The notes beneath the pieces are model-generated. The model did no database searches, was not told the origin of the DNA, and was given only the letters and a program-made list of their open reading frames with translations. Positions 39,800 to 49,431 of a stretch of DNA of 64,000 bases are shown piece after piece. The position numbers were made by a program, and so were the translations under genes. Positions within the stretch are counted from its first letter, which is position 1, and every line of letters starts with the position of its first letter. The stretch is from Channallabes apus (lineage: Eukaryota > Chordata > Actinopteri > Siluriformes > Clariidae): NCBI GenBank assembly GCA_030522415.1, contig CM060121.1, positions 17,163,642 through 17,227,641 on the forward strand, in the 5' to 3' direction.

Positions 39800-40293
39800 T
39801 GTTTGTGTATGTGTACAAACCTCATTATTTCATCAGTTAATGATTGGATGTAGTTCTTTCTGCCATATACCACCATTTCCATACAGTTTAAAATAGAACC
39901 CTGAACCATTCTTTTGCTGTATGACCCTAGACTGGGACGTAACATCATATTTAAGTGACCACTTTGATTTTCAAGCACAAGAAAGACAACAGCTTTATTA
40001 TGCAAAGGTGTTCCTTCTGTTAAAAACAACTAGTTTGAGATTTATATCTGCTCATCTTTTTTGAACTACGCTAGAATGCCTCATCCCACCCCCGCTGATA
40101 AAAAAAATTAAAATAAAAAAGTAACTCAGTAACTTTTACTCTGAGTAATTTTTTTATGAGCTACTTTTTACTTTTACTTGAGTAGATTTTTATAAGGGTA
40201 ACTTTACTTGTACTTAAGTAAAATTTCACTGAAGTAACAGTACTTTTACTTGAGTACAAAATTTTATTACTCTTTCCACCTCTGGCAAAATGG

Positions 40294-40780
40294 TACACTA
40301 CAAGTGAACCAGACACACCTTTTAATTCCTTGGCCTTTCCTGATTTTTATTTCTCTCTACATTGTAAAATACTGAAGGCCTCTACAATATGCAATAATCT
40401 CATTTGAACAGTTGATATTGTGATGTGTCTGTTACTTATGCTATGTAAAGCCTTCATAACGGCTCTAATCTGTTAGTGCTGGTGACTTTTGAGGCTGATA
40501 ACTCTGAATAAACTTGTCCTCTGCAGCAGAGGTACATTTTGGTCTTGCTTTTCTAAGAGCTAGTTTAATCGTGGTGCTTCATGGATTTTGCAAATACACT
40601 TGACAATACTGTTGCTTCAAGAACTGTTCCAGAATAGCTGACCTTTGTGTATTAAATAAATAAACTGATTGTTATTGTTACTTAATTACCTAATGCCACA
40701 TGTGTCATTTCATAATTTTGAAAAAAAAAGTCCAGTATTGTTCTAGAAAGTAGAATCCAAACTTGTGTCTAAACTGTCAC
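40294..40780 (-). mobile_element. Tc1-like relic, same family as 21404-21822
   Basis: The left end is TACACTACAAGTGAACCAGACACACC. Further in, the minus strand reads like the N-terminal part of a Tc1 transposase (a TSAAEDKFI-like segment near 40505-40530). The interior word CTGTTCCAGAATAGCTGACC matches the MITE at 21404. The right end (TTGTGTCTAAACTGTCAC) is damaged. TA at 40294-40295 may be the surviving flank. Confidence 0.7.
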
Positions 40781-42710
40781 AACCCTGGCATATATAAAAC
40801 GGTTTGACATCAAAATTAGTTTTGATAGCATACTGTATTTGTGCAAGGATGTCACAAGTTGTGTGAAAAAGCCCAAAAACTTCAATCTAAATAGTTTTTC
40901 TTATTTCAGTGTAATTTGTGGATCTTTTTTTTCTTTTTTCAAAATGCTATAAATCAAACAGTTATATTAGTGGCTGTGGACAATTTAGTTTTTTACATAA
41001 TACTGTTGTGGAGTTTTAATAATGAAAAAATATAGTCAGCTCAGGCTTGGATTGCGTTTTTGTCAAGTAATGACAGAAGAACAGGGTATATATAGAAGAA
41101 AGTATTGTTGCATACAAACCTTTTTAAATAAAAACTTTGAAGTTCAAGAAGATATTCCAATATATTTCCTACTTTTATCAAGTATATTCTAATTATATAA
41201 GGCCTCTATCAAACACTAGTTTGTTAGGACATGTTGACAAGGACAAGTCAAAATGAATGAAGCTTAATAAGAATTACAACATATCCAGGCATGCTGCTTT
41301 GGTGAATGTGAGAAGGCAGGTTAGGACATGTCTGTGGCTGTGGGTGAGAAGAGCTGGCTCAATTTCCAAATAATTAGTTTCAACCAAATGAATTCTAGTT
41401 AAATAATACAAAAAATTATTTAATGACAGACATAGGCAGAGTACAAGATGTTTAAAAGTTTTGTTCGTCTTTGGCTTCCAAAAACACAGTCCATGGTGAA
41501 CACACTTTCTGTTGAAGTATAATATAGTGCTGTTTTCTGGGCACTTTAGCTCAGCTAGCCTTCAATAACATAAATATATGAACACAGTCAGAGGAATCAA
41601 GGGATGTTCTCTGGATCTGTAAATTACTTTAGATCTACAGTACATCTACCCCCTGACTGCAATTCTACAAGCGTTCATAGATTCAAGCAAATTACAGTAG
41701 AACTCCGTGATTTAAAGGCACGGATACAACACTGGTACATTTGACATGTGTGAGAATAATTTCCTAAGGCACGGTTACGGTTTTTGGGAAAGGGGACAAA
41801 GATTTAGTCAAGTGGAATAGTATGCTTTACATTGTATATTTGTGTCAAAGGCATTTAAGACTAACTTCGACAGGTTTAAGAACAGATCCAACTTATGAAC
41901 ATGCTCTGGGAATGGAACTCGTTCATAAGTCAGGGACTACCTGTATAGAAAACCTGTGCGGATCAAATTCAGATAAACATTTAATGCATCTATAGTATCA
42001 TGGTAAATCATGCTTCGTAATTAACCTTATGCCTTAATTAATTTGTTATTACCAGTTCGCATCTGGTTCTCTATTATCAATGTCATGGAGAAATATCAAG
42101 CAAGCTAGAGGATTTTTTTCAAAGCATGGGACAGGTGAATGCACTTGTAGGAGACAACTTCCTGTATTATATATATAAGTGCTCAGATACCAGTGCATTG
42201 AGCTAACTGACAGGCCAGAGAAGAATTCTATCCCTCTCAGACAGCAGGGCCAATTATGCTCTCACAGACTCCTGATTCTTGATTGCTAAAAAATTTTTGG
42301 TTTTTGATCTATCAGTCTTGCCAAGAACCACTTCATGTCACGTAGACTTATATATTTATACGAAAGCGACAGATTTAAAACTATAAAAACACAAGGATTT
42401 ATGGAGGAATTGTGAATTTTACAAAACAGATCTACCGTATAGTTGGCATTCATGCCCTTCTGTCACCCAGGTCTCTGGGAATAAATTGTATGCTGAGCAC
42501 TTATTGGCTGGCTAATTTTAGAATGTAATATTTTTGTTGTCACATATTCATAAACTTCACTTTTCAAATTTGTCTACGAAGCAATTTCCAAACGTCAGCT
42601 TTCACATCAAAAGTCATGAAAAACATGACAGTCTTGTGTGTGTATTTTTTGACAGGTGCCACACAAGCCTTTAACGTAGCTTACATTGTACACATTCAAA
42701 TACATCAAAA
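40781..42710. other. Mostly unique sequence
   Basis: No gene. Near 41868-41944 the sequence ends in AAGTCAGGGACTACCTGTATA after TTCATAAG; this resembles the terminus of a DNA-transposon family (ACAGGTAGTCCC...), but no second end is found. Confidence 0.45.
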
Positions 42711-42713
42711 CAC

Positions 42714-42749
<36 letters not shown>

Positions 42750-42777
42750 ACACACACACACACACTCACACACACAA
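42711..42777 (+). repeat. Microsatellite (CA)n, interrupted
   Basis: About 67 bases of CA with TA, TC, GC and AA interruptions. Confidence 0.95.
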
Positions 42778-43024
42778 ACATTGCATATGCAGCTTTCAGA
42801 GTTTTTACAGATCAAGAAGATTGCAAAAGAGCAAGAGAGATTTAAATAATAATCCCAGAGGGTCAGTGATATCAAATGCTATCATATTCTTTTTTTGGGC
42901 TCTGATTTGAAAACTTTTGACTTATTTCTGTCTCGTTCCTTTTGTTTACTGAGAATTTTCTGTTGACATTGGTTGGTTCTAGACAAAATAACTGAGAATA
43001 GAATGTTCAAAGTGCAGTACAACA

Positions 43025-43044
43025 CACAGACAGACAGACAGACA

Positions 43045-43085
<41 letters not shown>
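43025..43085 (+). repeat. Compound microsatellite (CAGA)n(CA)n(TA)n
   Basis: CAGA units at 43025-43046 lead into CA units to 43078 and a few TA units. Confidence 0.93.
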
Positions 43086-43086
<1 letters not shown>

Positions 43087-44089
43087 GACAGGCACTCATG
43101 CACACAAGCACACAGCAAATCTGCAATATATTAAATAATACATTTCCACATATAGAAAACTACAGTAGTGCTTATATTTATTAATGCTACAGAATAAATG
43201 CTACAGCATACAACCATATTTCACAAAACTTGGGATAATCGTAGAATTTACAGTGAAAAACTGTAATTAGTTTTACAAAGTAACACCTTAAATTTAACAG
43301 TTAAAAATATATGAAAATATGGTTTATTGCAGTAAAATTTTAAAAAAGTTATGGATGTAACATATAAACTCTCAGAGAAGGTATTTGTTACTAATATACA
43401 GTACTGAAGCATCAGTTTATATTTTACTAAACCTTTGTTAATAGAGTTAAAAAATCAGAAAAATATCTGCTCTGTAAAAAATAAACCGTAAATTTTACGG
43501 TAAAAAAACGAGGCCAGAAATTTACCATAAAAATATGGTAGCAACGTTATTGGTTGTAAAGGATAGCACTCATTATACTGTATATTTACAGATTTTAATA
43601 TTGTTTTTCTACAGTTTATAGCCATCTAATTTACAGTACATGTTTATGTTATATTAAAACAGTTTACGGTAAAAAAAAAACTGGCAGCTGTGGTTGCCAG
43701 AAATTTACCGTAAAAAATACGGTAGCAACATTATTGGTTGTACGGGATTGCACTCATTATACTATATATTTTAAGGATTTTAATAGTTTTTCTACGGTTT
43801 ATAGCCGTCTAATATACATTAACCAAGGACTTTAAATTTGTCAATGGTATTCGTCCCTTTGATCACTGTGGCAAGGACAGCCGCTAGCATGCGCCACTTT
43901 GCCCGCCGCCACTGCTCACCAGCTTGTGCCCGCATACCAGCAGGGCACTGCCCACCACATCTGCACGAGCACACCTTTCCTTCCCTTTTTCCCTTCCTCC
44001 CTCCTTTAACCCTTTCCATTTCCGTAAGACCTCGCCACATGTCCGTGTTATTTTCTTTTTTAAAATTATAGTTTTTTTTTCTTTTTTAA

Positions 44090-44193
44090 TTTTTTTTGTA
44101 AATTTTCTTTCATTTTTTTGAAGCTGCTTTGAGACAATGACCATTGTTAAAAGCGCTATATAAATAAAATTTAATTGAATTGAATTGAATTGT
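44090..44193 (+). mobile_element. L2-like LINE 3' tail fragment
   Basis: GAAGCTGCTTTGAGACAATG, then ACCATTGTTAAAAGCGCTAT and a (TTGAA)n end are identical in order to the end of the LINE at 53330-53400. It lies inside CACTA-like copy 2 and is absent from copy 1. More of the LINE tail may extend left to about 43915. Confidence 0.85.
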
Positions 44194-44599
44194 TGTCCCC
44201 CTTGTGCCAAACCCATTACAAAATACATGAACATATTTGTAAAGTTGTAATAAAAGCCCTTCTATAAAATGATATGCTTAGATTGTCTGCCCAAAACGCT
44301 TAAAAATGTCCACCCTAACAAAATATTGTTTTGCTCTCTTTATTAAAAAAAATACATGAGGCCATGCTGATGTCTGAGTCTTGATTAAATTTTGATGGGT
44401 TTTGATGATTTGATTTAGGTTTGTATTCATCAATTAGTATAAAAGTATTCTTAATAGTTCCTTAACAGTAAAATCCGAATGCTTAGCAATGTAACTTCTA
44501 TCTCTTTTAGCTCCCAGCTTGTGTGATAAAATGATGCGTTCACAGAATTACTGAATTAATTAACTGTGGTTATTCATAATAAACGACAGCAATTGTGTA

Positions 44600-44778
44600 G
44601 CATGCATGGTAGTGTAGTGGTTAGCACTGTCGCCTTCCACCACCAGGGTCCGTGTTCGATTCCCGTCTCTGGGTGCATGGAGTTTGTATGTTCGCCCCTT
44701 GCTGGGTTTCCTCCAGATACTCTCAGCCCCCACACCCCCCCCCCATACATTATATATAGGGTAAAGATGATGAGTGAG
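44600..44778 (+). repeat. Truncated V-SINE inside CACTA-like copy 2
   Basis: The head and part of the core (GTGTAGTGGTTAGCACTG, GTGTTCGATTCCC, GGAGTTTGTATG) jump through a C-rich run at 44735-44744 to the tail (GGGTAAAGATGATGAG). It occupies the same place, with the same GCATGGTAGTG start and a similar deletion, as the V-SINE in copy 1. Confidence 0.8.
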
Positions 44779-45066
44779 TTCTGAGCTGTAATAAAGATGA
44801 AAATAAAACATTATTATTACAACATAAATCTTTAAATTAGACAGTTCTGAGCTGTAAAAAAAGCATTGTTATGATGTTTTGTGTCTTATGTAATTAGACA
44901 GTTATAAACCGTAAAATAACCAATTAAAATCTGTAAAATATACAGTATAATGAGTGCAATCCCGTACAACCAAAAACATTTACCGTATATTTTACGGTAC
45001 AATTCTGGCAACCATAGCTGCCGTTTTTTTTACGGTAAAAATTACAATTTATTTTTTACAATGTAT

Positions 45067-45384
45067 GAAAAGTGACAATTAGTTATGTATTTTTCAATAT
45101 ATTGTATTACTATACTATACTATATTGTATTATATTATTCTGTATATTGTGAATATATTTTTGAATATGGATATCTTTTTTTATCTTGTTAATTATTAGT
45201 TAGTATCAGGTAGTGTAGCAATGTGGAATATTAACATTATGAAATCTTTTCAATTTACCAGTAGATGAGAATAATTTTATATATTGACAGTTAAAAAATT
45301 GTGTAAGGGAGAGTTTTTCAATTTTATATATACCTTTGTCAATTTGCATTTAATTCTCTGCATCGTTTTTTTTTTTTACCTTGT
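45067..45384. other. Unique AT-rich sequence
   Basis: Very AT-rich with short CTATA/TATTGTA repeats near 45100-45150. Nothing else seen. Confidence 0.45.
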
Positions 45385-45552
45385 TGACCTCAAGTGGTTC
45401 AGTCTCTGACACACTCATTGGAATTTCACGAGGTCAAATCCCAGAACTGCTGGAGAACTGCTAAAGGGCCTCTGAGCTAAAGGGTTTCGCGTGTACCCTC
45501 TGTCAGTTGTAAATCATTTTGAATAAATGCAGCTGGCAAATGAATAAATGTA
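45385..45552 (+). mobile_element. tRNA-derived SINE relic
   Basis: AGTGGTTCAGTCTCTGACAC and GAGGTCAAATCCCAG look like a decayed box A and box B, and AACTGCTAAAGGGCCTCTG, then GTAAATCATTTTGAATAAATG resemble the body and tail of a fish tRNA-type SINE. It is diverged and its ends are unclear. Confidence 0.45.
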
Positions 45553-45581
45553 AAAAACCAAGGCAGGGTTTGTGCAATCTT

Positions 45582-45583
45582 TG

Positions 45584-45657
<74 letters not shown>

Positions 45658-45672
45658 TGTATGTGTGTGTGC
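45582..45672 (+). repeat. Microsatellite (GT)n
   Basis: About 90 bases of GT with a few interruptions near both ends. Confidence 0.96.
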
Positions 45673-47270
45673 ATGTGTAGGAGTACACGTACACCGCCAT
45701 GACAGGACATGGATACGGTATCAGATCTGCAAGAGTCTAGCTGCTAAATCATCGACCATATTTATCGGAGAAAAAGTTGCCTCAGCTCTTTTGGAAACAT
45801 TAGCATCGTAGCATAGATTCGATTACATTTCGATGTGATCCAAGCCTGGCCCTTTAAAAATAGACAAAGTCAGCAATGCACTACATACCTAGCCATATAA
45901 TATGAATATAGTAACTGAATATGAGCCAATGGTAAGTAACGTGCCAGAAGCTGAAAGAGTTCTTCAAGTTCTTCTGGAGTTTCATAAACCGGTTGCAAAA
46001 AAACACATTCATGTCTGCGTATATGCCAGATCACACACACAAATTCCATTCAAGGATTCAGCAGACGTGGCCTTCTGTATGTGTTCCAAATATTGCCTAG
46101 AGGCAAGAATGCATCGGCGTGATACGCATGCAAGAGAGTAAACAGCAAACAGAAAGCTAGAGGAGAAAGAGTATTGACTGAGTCCCAACTATGCAACAAA
46201 AACCAACTTCTGAAGAGAGAGCATATGAGAAAATCCTGTTATCATGCTCTCATAGAGCTGTAGCTGTTGACAGGTCGACCTAACGGTTAGACACAGGGTG
46301 CAATTTAAACTGACATCTCTGTTGGAGCTGCTGATAAGCTTATCTGTGTTTGCATAGCCATGTATCTATGATGTCATGCCATTCTCAGATGTTGCTCAAG
46401 GCCATTAACTATAAATGGAGTTTAACTTCAGATTAACTTTTTTTATCAGTTTATTTTTTTGTTTTTCGTCAAAAATCCATCAGCTTGAAATCACTGTCTA
46501 CAATTACCCTTTGCTTAAGAAAAAAAAACTGTAAGCATGAGACTCTCTCTGCCTAGGAGTTATGCTGTAAAGATCGACAATAATTTATAAAGCAAATACT
46601 GTACATGTGGGATTAAAGCAGATATTTAACATTTATCTGAGATCAACAACGTTAAATCGCAATTACTTTTTTTATGTTGTTCGAACATATAAAATATGAA
46701 ATATTATATGTTATATATGACTTATAAAAAATATAAGCTTACAGTTAACTTTTTATTTTCAAACACAGATGTTTCACACATGTTAATGTATACCAATAGT
46801 AATTGTGGAATATATTTTAGATTAGATACTAACAATAAACAAAATAAAAATATTATATAATTAATAGAATTAGAATTGTATACAGATTTAAATATGTACT
46901 GTATACAGGTTTTTCATTTTCTCTTTAAAAACATTATTGCGTTATTAAAATAATCATTAGAACTGTTGTATGGTGCTCCATTGTCACGTTAGCCATCGTC
47001 AACAGCCATCTCGCAAACACAGTGGGCATCGCTGAGAGACTGAAGACAGAAAATCTGTAGTGGAGCCTCTAAAGCATTTGGACGCCAACTCTGACTTCCT
47101 TCCAGAAACTCCTGCAGCCAAACTGGTGCCAAACATATTGCTCTGCTTTCTTTTGTACTACACTCCTGAAATCAGGGTTTGTGGTCTGATCACTGGGCAT
47201 CCCGAGATCACCATAGACTTTGCGAGACCTGGGCAATAAAACGATCTCAAAACAGCGTTGTGATAACATT
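45673..47270. other. Unique non-coding sequence
   Basis: No recognised gene. Minus-strand frame 47069-47269 (66 codons) has a plausible amino-acid mix and directly abuts the transposon insertion at 47273. I cannot link it to any family. Confidence 0.4.
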
Positions 47271-48895
47271 TACAGTGGTGTGAAAAACTATTTGCCCCCT
47301 TCCTGATTTCTTATTCTTTTGCATGTTTGTCACACTTAAATGTTTCTGCTCATCAAAAACCGTTAACTATTAGTCAAAGATAACATAATTGAACACAAAA
47401 TGCAGTTTTTAAATGAAGGTTTACGTTATTAAGGGAGAAAAAAAACTCCAAATCTACATGGCCCTGTGTGAAAAAGTGATTGCCCCCCTTGTTAAAAAAT
47501 AACTTAACTGTGGTTTATCACACCTGAGTTCAATTTCTGTAGTCACCCCCAGGCCTGATTACTGCCACACCTGTTTCAATCAAGAAATCACTTAAATAGG
47601 AGCTACCTGACCCAGAGATGTAGACCAAAAGGACCTCAAAAGCTAGACATCATGCCAAGATCCAAAGAAATTCAGGAACAAATGAGAACAAAAGTAATTG
47701 AGATCTATCAGTCTGGTAAAGGTTATAAAGCCATTTCTAAAGCTTTGGGACTCCAGCGAACCACAGTGAGAGCCATTATCCACAAATGGCAAAAACATGG
47801 AACAGTGGTGAACCTTCCCAGGAGTGGCCAGCCGACCGAAATTACCCCAAGTACGCAGAGACAACTCATCCAAGAGGCCACAAAAGACCCCAGGACAACA
47901 TCTAAAGAACTGCAGGCCTCACTTGCCTCAATTAAGGTCAGTGTTCACGACTCCACCATAAGAAAGAGACTGGGCAAAAACGGCCTGCATGGCAGATTTC
48001 CAAGGCGCAAACCACTTTTAAGCAAAAAGAACATTAAGGCTCGTCTCAATTTTGCTAAAAAACATCTCAATGATTGCCAAGACTTTTGGGAAAATACCTT
48101 GTGGACCGACGAGACAAAAGTTGAACTTTTTGGAAGGTGCGTGTCCCGTTACATCTGGCGTAAAAGTAACACAGCATTTCAGAAAAAGAACATCATACCA
48201 ACAGTAAAATATGGTGGTGGTAGTGTGATGGTCTGGGGTTGTTTTGCTGCTTCAGGACCTGGAAGGCTTGCTGTGATAGATGGAACCATGAATTCTACTG
48301 TCTACCAAAAAATCCTGAAGGAGAATGTCCGGCCATCTGTTCGTCAACTCAAGCTGAAGCGATCTTGGGTGCTGCAGCAGGACAATGACCCAAAACACAC
48401 CAGCAAATCCACCTCTGAATGGCTGAAGAAAAACAAAATGAAGACTTTGGAGTGGCCTAGTCAAAGTCCTGACCTGAATCCTATTGAGATGTTGTGGCAT
48501 GACCTTAAAAAGGCGGTTCATGCTAGAAAACCCTCAAATAAAGCTGAATTACAACAATTCTGCAAAGATGAGTGGGCCAAAATTCCTCCAGAGCGCTGTA
48601 AAAGACTCGTTGCAAGTTATCACAAACGCTTGATTGCAGTTATTGCTGCTAAGGGTGGCCCAACCAGTTATTAGGTTCAGGGGGCAATTACTTTTTCACA
48701 TAGGGCGATGTAGGTTTGGATTTTTTTTCTCCCTAAATAATAAAATCCCTCATTTAAAAACTGCATTTTGTGTTTACTTGTGTTATCTTTGACTAATAGT
48801 TAAATGTGTTTGATGATCAGAAACATTTAAGTGTGACAAACATGTAAAAGAATAAGAAATCAGGAAGGGGGCAAATAGTTTTTCACACCACTGTA
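47271..48895 (+). mobile_element. Complete Tc1-like transposon, possibly autonomous
   Basis: The body is 47273-48893 (1621 bp) with TA at both edges (47271-47272, 48894-48895). The terminal inverted repeats are about 210 bp and roughly 90% alike. Each holds an outer and an inner binding-site-like repeat of the form TGTGAAAAACTATTTGCCCCC: 47279 and 47466 at the left, 48680 and 48867 at the right. This is an IR/DR structure. It carries one intact transposase frame. Among the elements in this window it is the only one with both ends and an unbroken enzyme. Confidence 0.95.
47652..48674 (+). CDS. Tc1-like DD34E transposase, intact
   Basis: A 340-residue frame, the normal Tc1 transposase length. 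The start ATG opens MPRSKEIQEQ, the usual family start. Residues about 12-48 form the first helix-turn-helix (YKAISKALGLQRTTVRAII) and about 68-112 the second; both bind the terminal repeats. The catalytic core has D153 (LWTDETK), D244 (QQDNDPKHT) and E279 (SPDLNPIEMLW), with exactly 34 residues between the last two. The glycine-rich patch YGGGSVMVWGCF (187-198) is normal for the family. The linker usually reads GRP(R/K), but here it is SGQPTEI (about 58-64), so the arginine of the AT-hook-like motif is lost. The enzyme would cut the DNA at the ends and reinsert it at TA. It is a transposon gene, not a host gene. Activity is untested. Confidence 0.96.
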   Translation: MPRSKEIQEQMRTKVIEIYQSGKGYKAISKALGLQRTTVRAIIHKWQKHGTVVNLPRSGQPTEITPSTQRQLIQEATKDPRTTSKELQASLASIKVSVHDSTIRKRLGKNGLHGRFPRRKPLLSKKNIKARLNFAKKHLNDCQDFWENTLWTDETKVELFGRCVSRYIWRKSNTAFQKKNIIPTVKYGGGSVMVWGCFAASGPGRLAVIDGTMNSTVYQKILKENVRPSVRQLKLKRSWVLQQDNDPKHTSKSTSEWLKKNKMKTLEWPSQSPDLNPIEMLWHDLKKAVHARKPSNKAELQQFCKDEWAKIPPERCKRLVASYHKRLIAVIAAKGGPTSY

Positions 48896-49058
48896 TGTTG
48901 ATAACAAGATATGCTTTAGGCATTTTTACTCGATATGGAAAGATCTATTAATCTAACACTCAGCAGGAATAAATTAATGAACTCATGCTGCAGTTTTCGG
49001 CTTGAGCTGCAAAACTAGGAAATTAGGGAAAATTAGTAGAACCAGCAAAAGGCACAGT
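48896..49058. other. Short unique spacer
   Basis: Unremarkable sequence between the Tc1-like element and the split MITE. Confidence 0.4.
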
Positions 49059-49431
49059 TCTCCCCTAGTAAAAAAAAAGTATGCTAAGTATATTAAATCC
49101 TAGCATACCAAAGCATACTTAAATGTACTTGCAGCAAGACTAATGACTAGTTTGCTCTTTTGGAACAACAAATTTTGTACTAAGTGTATTTAAGTTGTAA
49201 TTAAATTGTATAAAAGCACAATTTTAAGTAAAATTAAGTATACTTTTGTGTGCTAAAGTGGAACAACTTTAAGTATACTTAGTACACTTAAAGTATATGG
49301 CTGTGTGTGTACTAACGTACATACCTGACAGTATTATTAATACAATTTAAGTATATATTTAATGTATTACAGCTATTTTTACTGTATTACAAATACATGA
49401 TTAATATACTACAGATATATTCTTATTGAAT

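Larger units (their letters stand above)
38920..40292 (+). mobile_element. hAT-type non-autonomous element, copy B
   Basis: The body is 38928-40284. Its ends are CAGAGGTGGAAAG and the inverse CTTTCCACCTCTG, and an 8-bp duplication, GCAAAATG, is perfect at 38920-38927 and 40285-40292. There is no transposase. Subterminal repeats (TACTTTTACTT, ACTTAAGTA) resemble those of Tol2-like elements. The central 0.7 kb is not typical of a MITE: a CpG-rich promoter-like part, a transcript-like stretch with pyrimidine-rich runs and a TTTTTTTTGCAGGTAA splice-acceptor-like word (about 39610-39625), then a (GT)n tract. Copy A has the same core. Confidence 0.92.
43183..45066. mobile_element. CACTA-like non-autonomous element, copy 2
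   Basis: Collinear with copy 1 (29214-30675): TTTCACAAAACTTGGGATAA, CAGTGAAAAACTGTAATTAG, GCTGTGGTTGCCAGAA, then a truncated V-SINE and the inverted GGCAACCATAGCTGCC block, ending TTTTTTACAATG. The left CACTG end is missing. Compared with copy 1, a unit of about 170 bp containing the GGCAGCTGTGG block is duplicated in tandem (about 43485-43640 and 43660-43815), and an L2 tail is inserted or retained at 43915-44280. No transposase. Confidence 0.65.

Noticed and set aside
47652..48674. Domesticated transposase serving a host role
   Set aside because: It sits inside complete inverted repeats with TA flanks, so it is an ordinary transposon copy.
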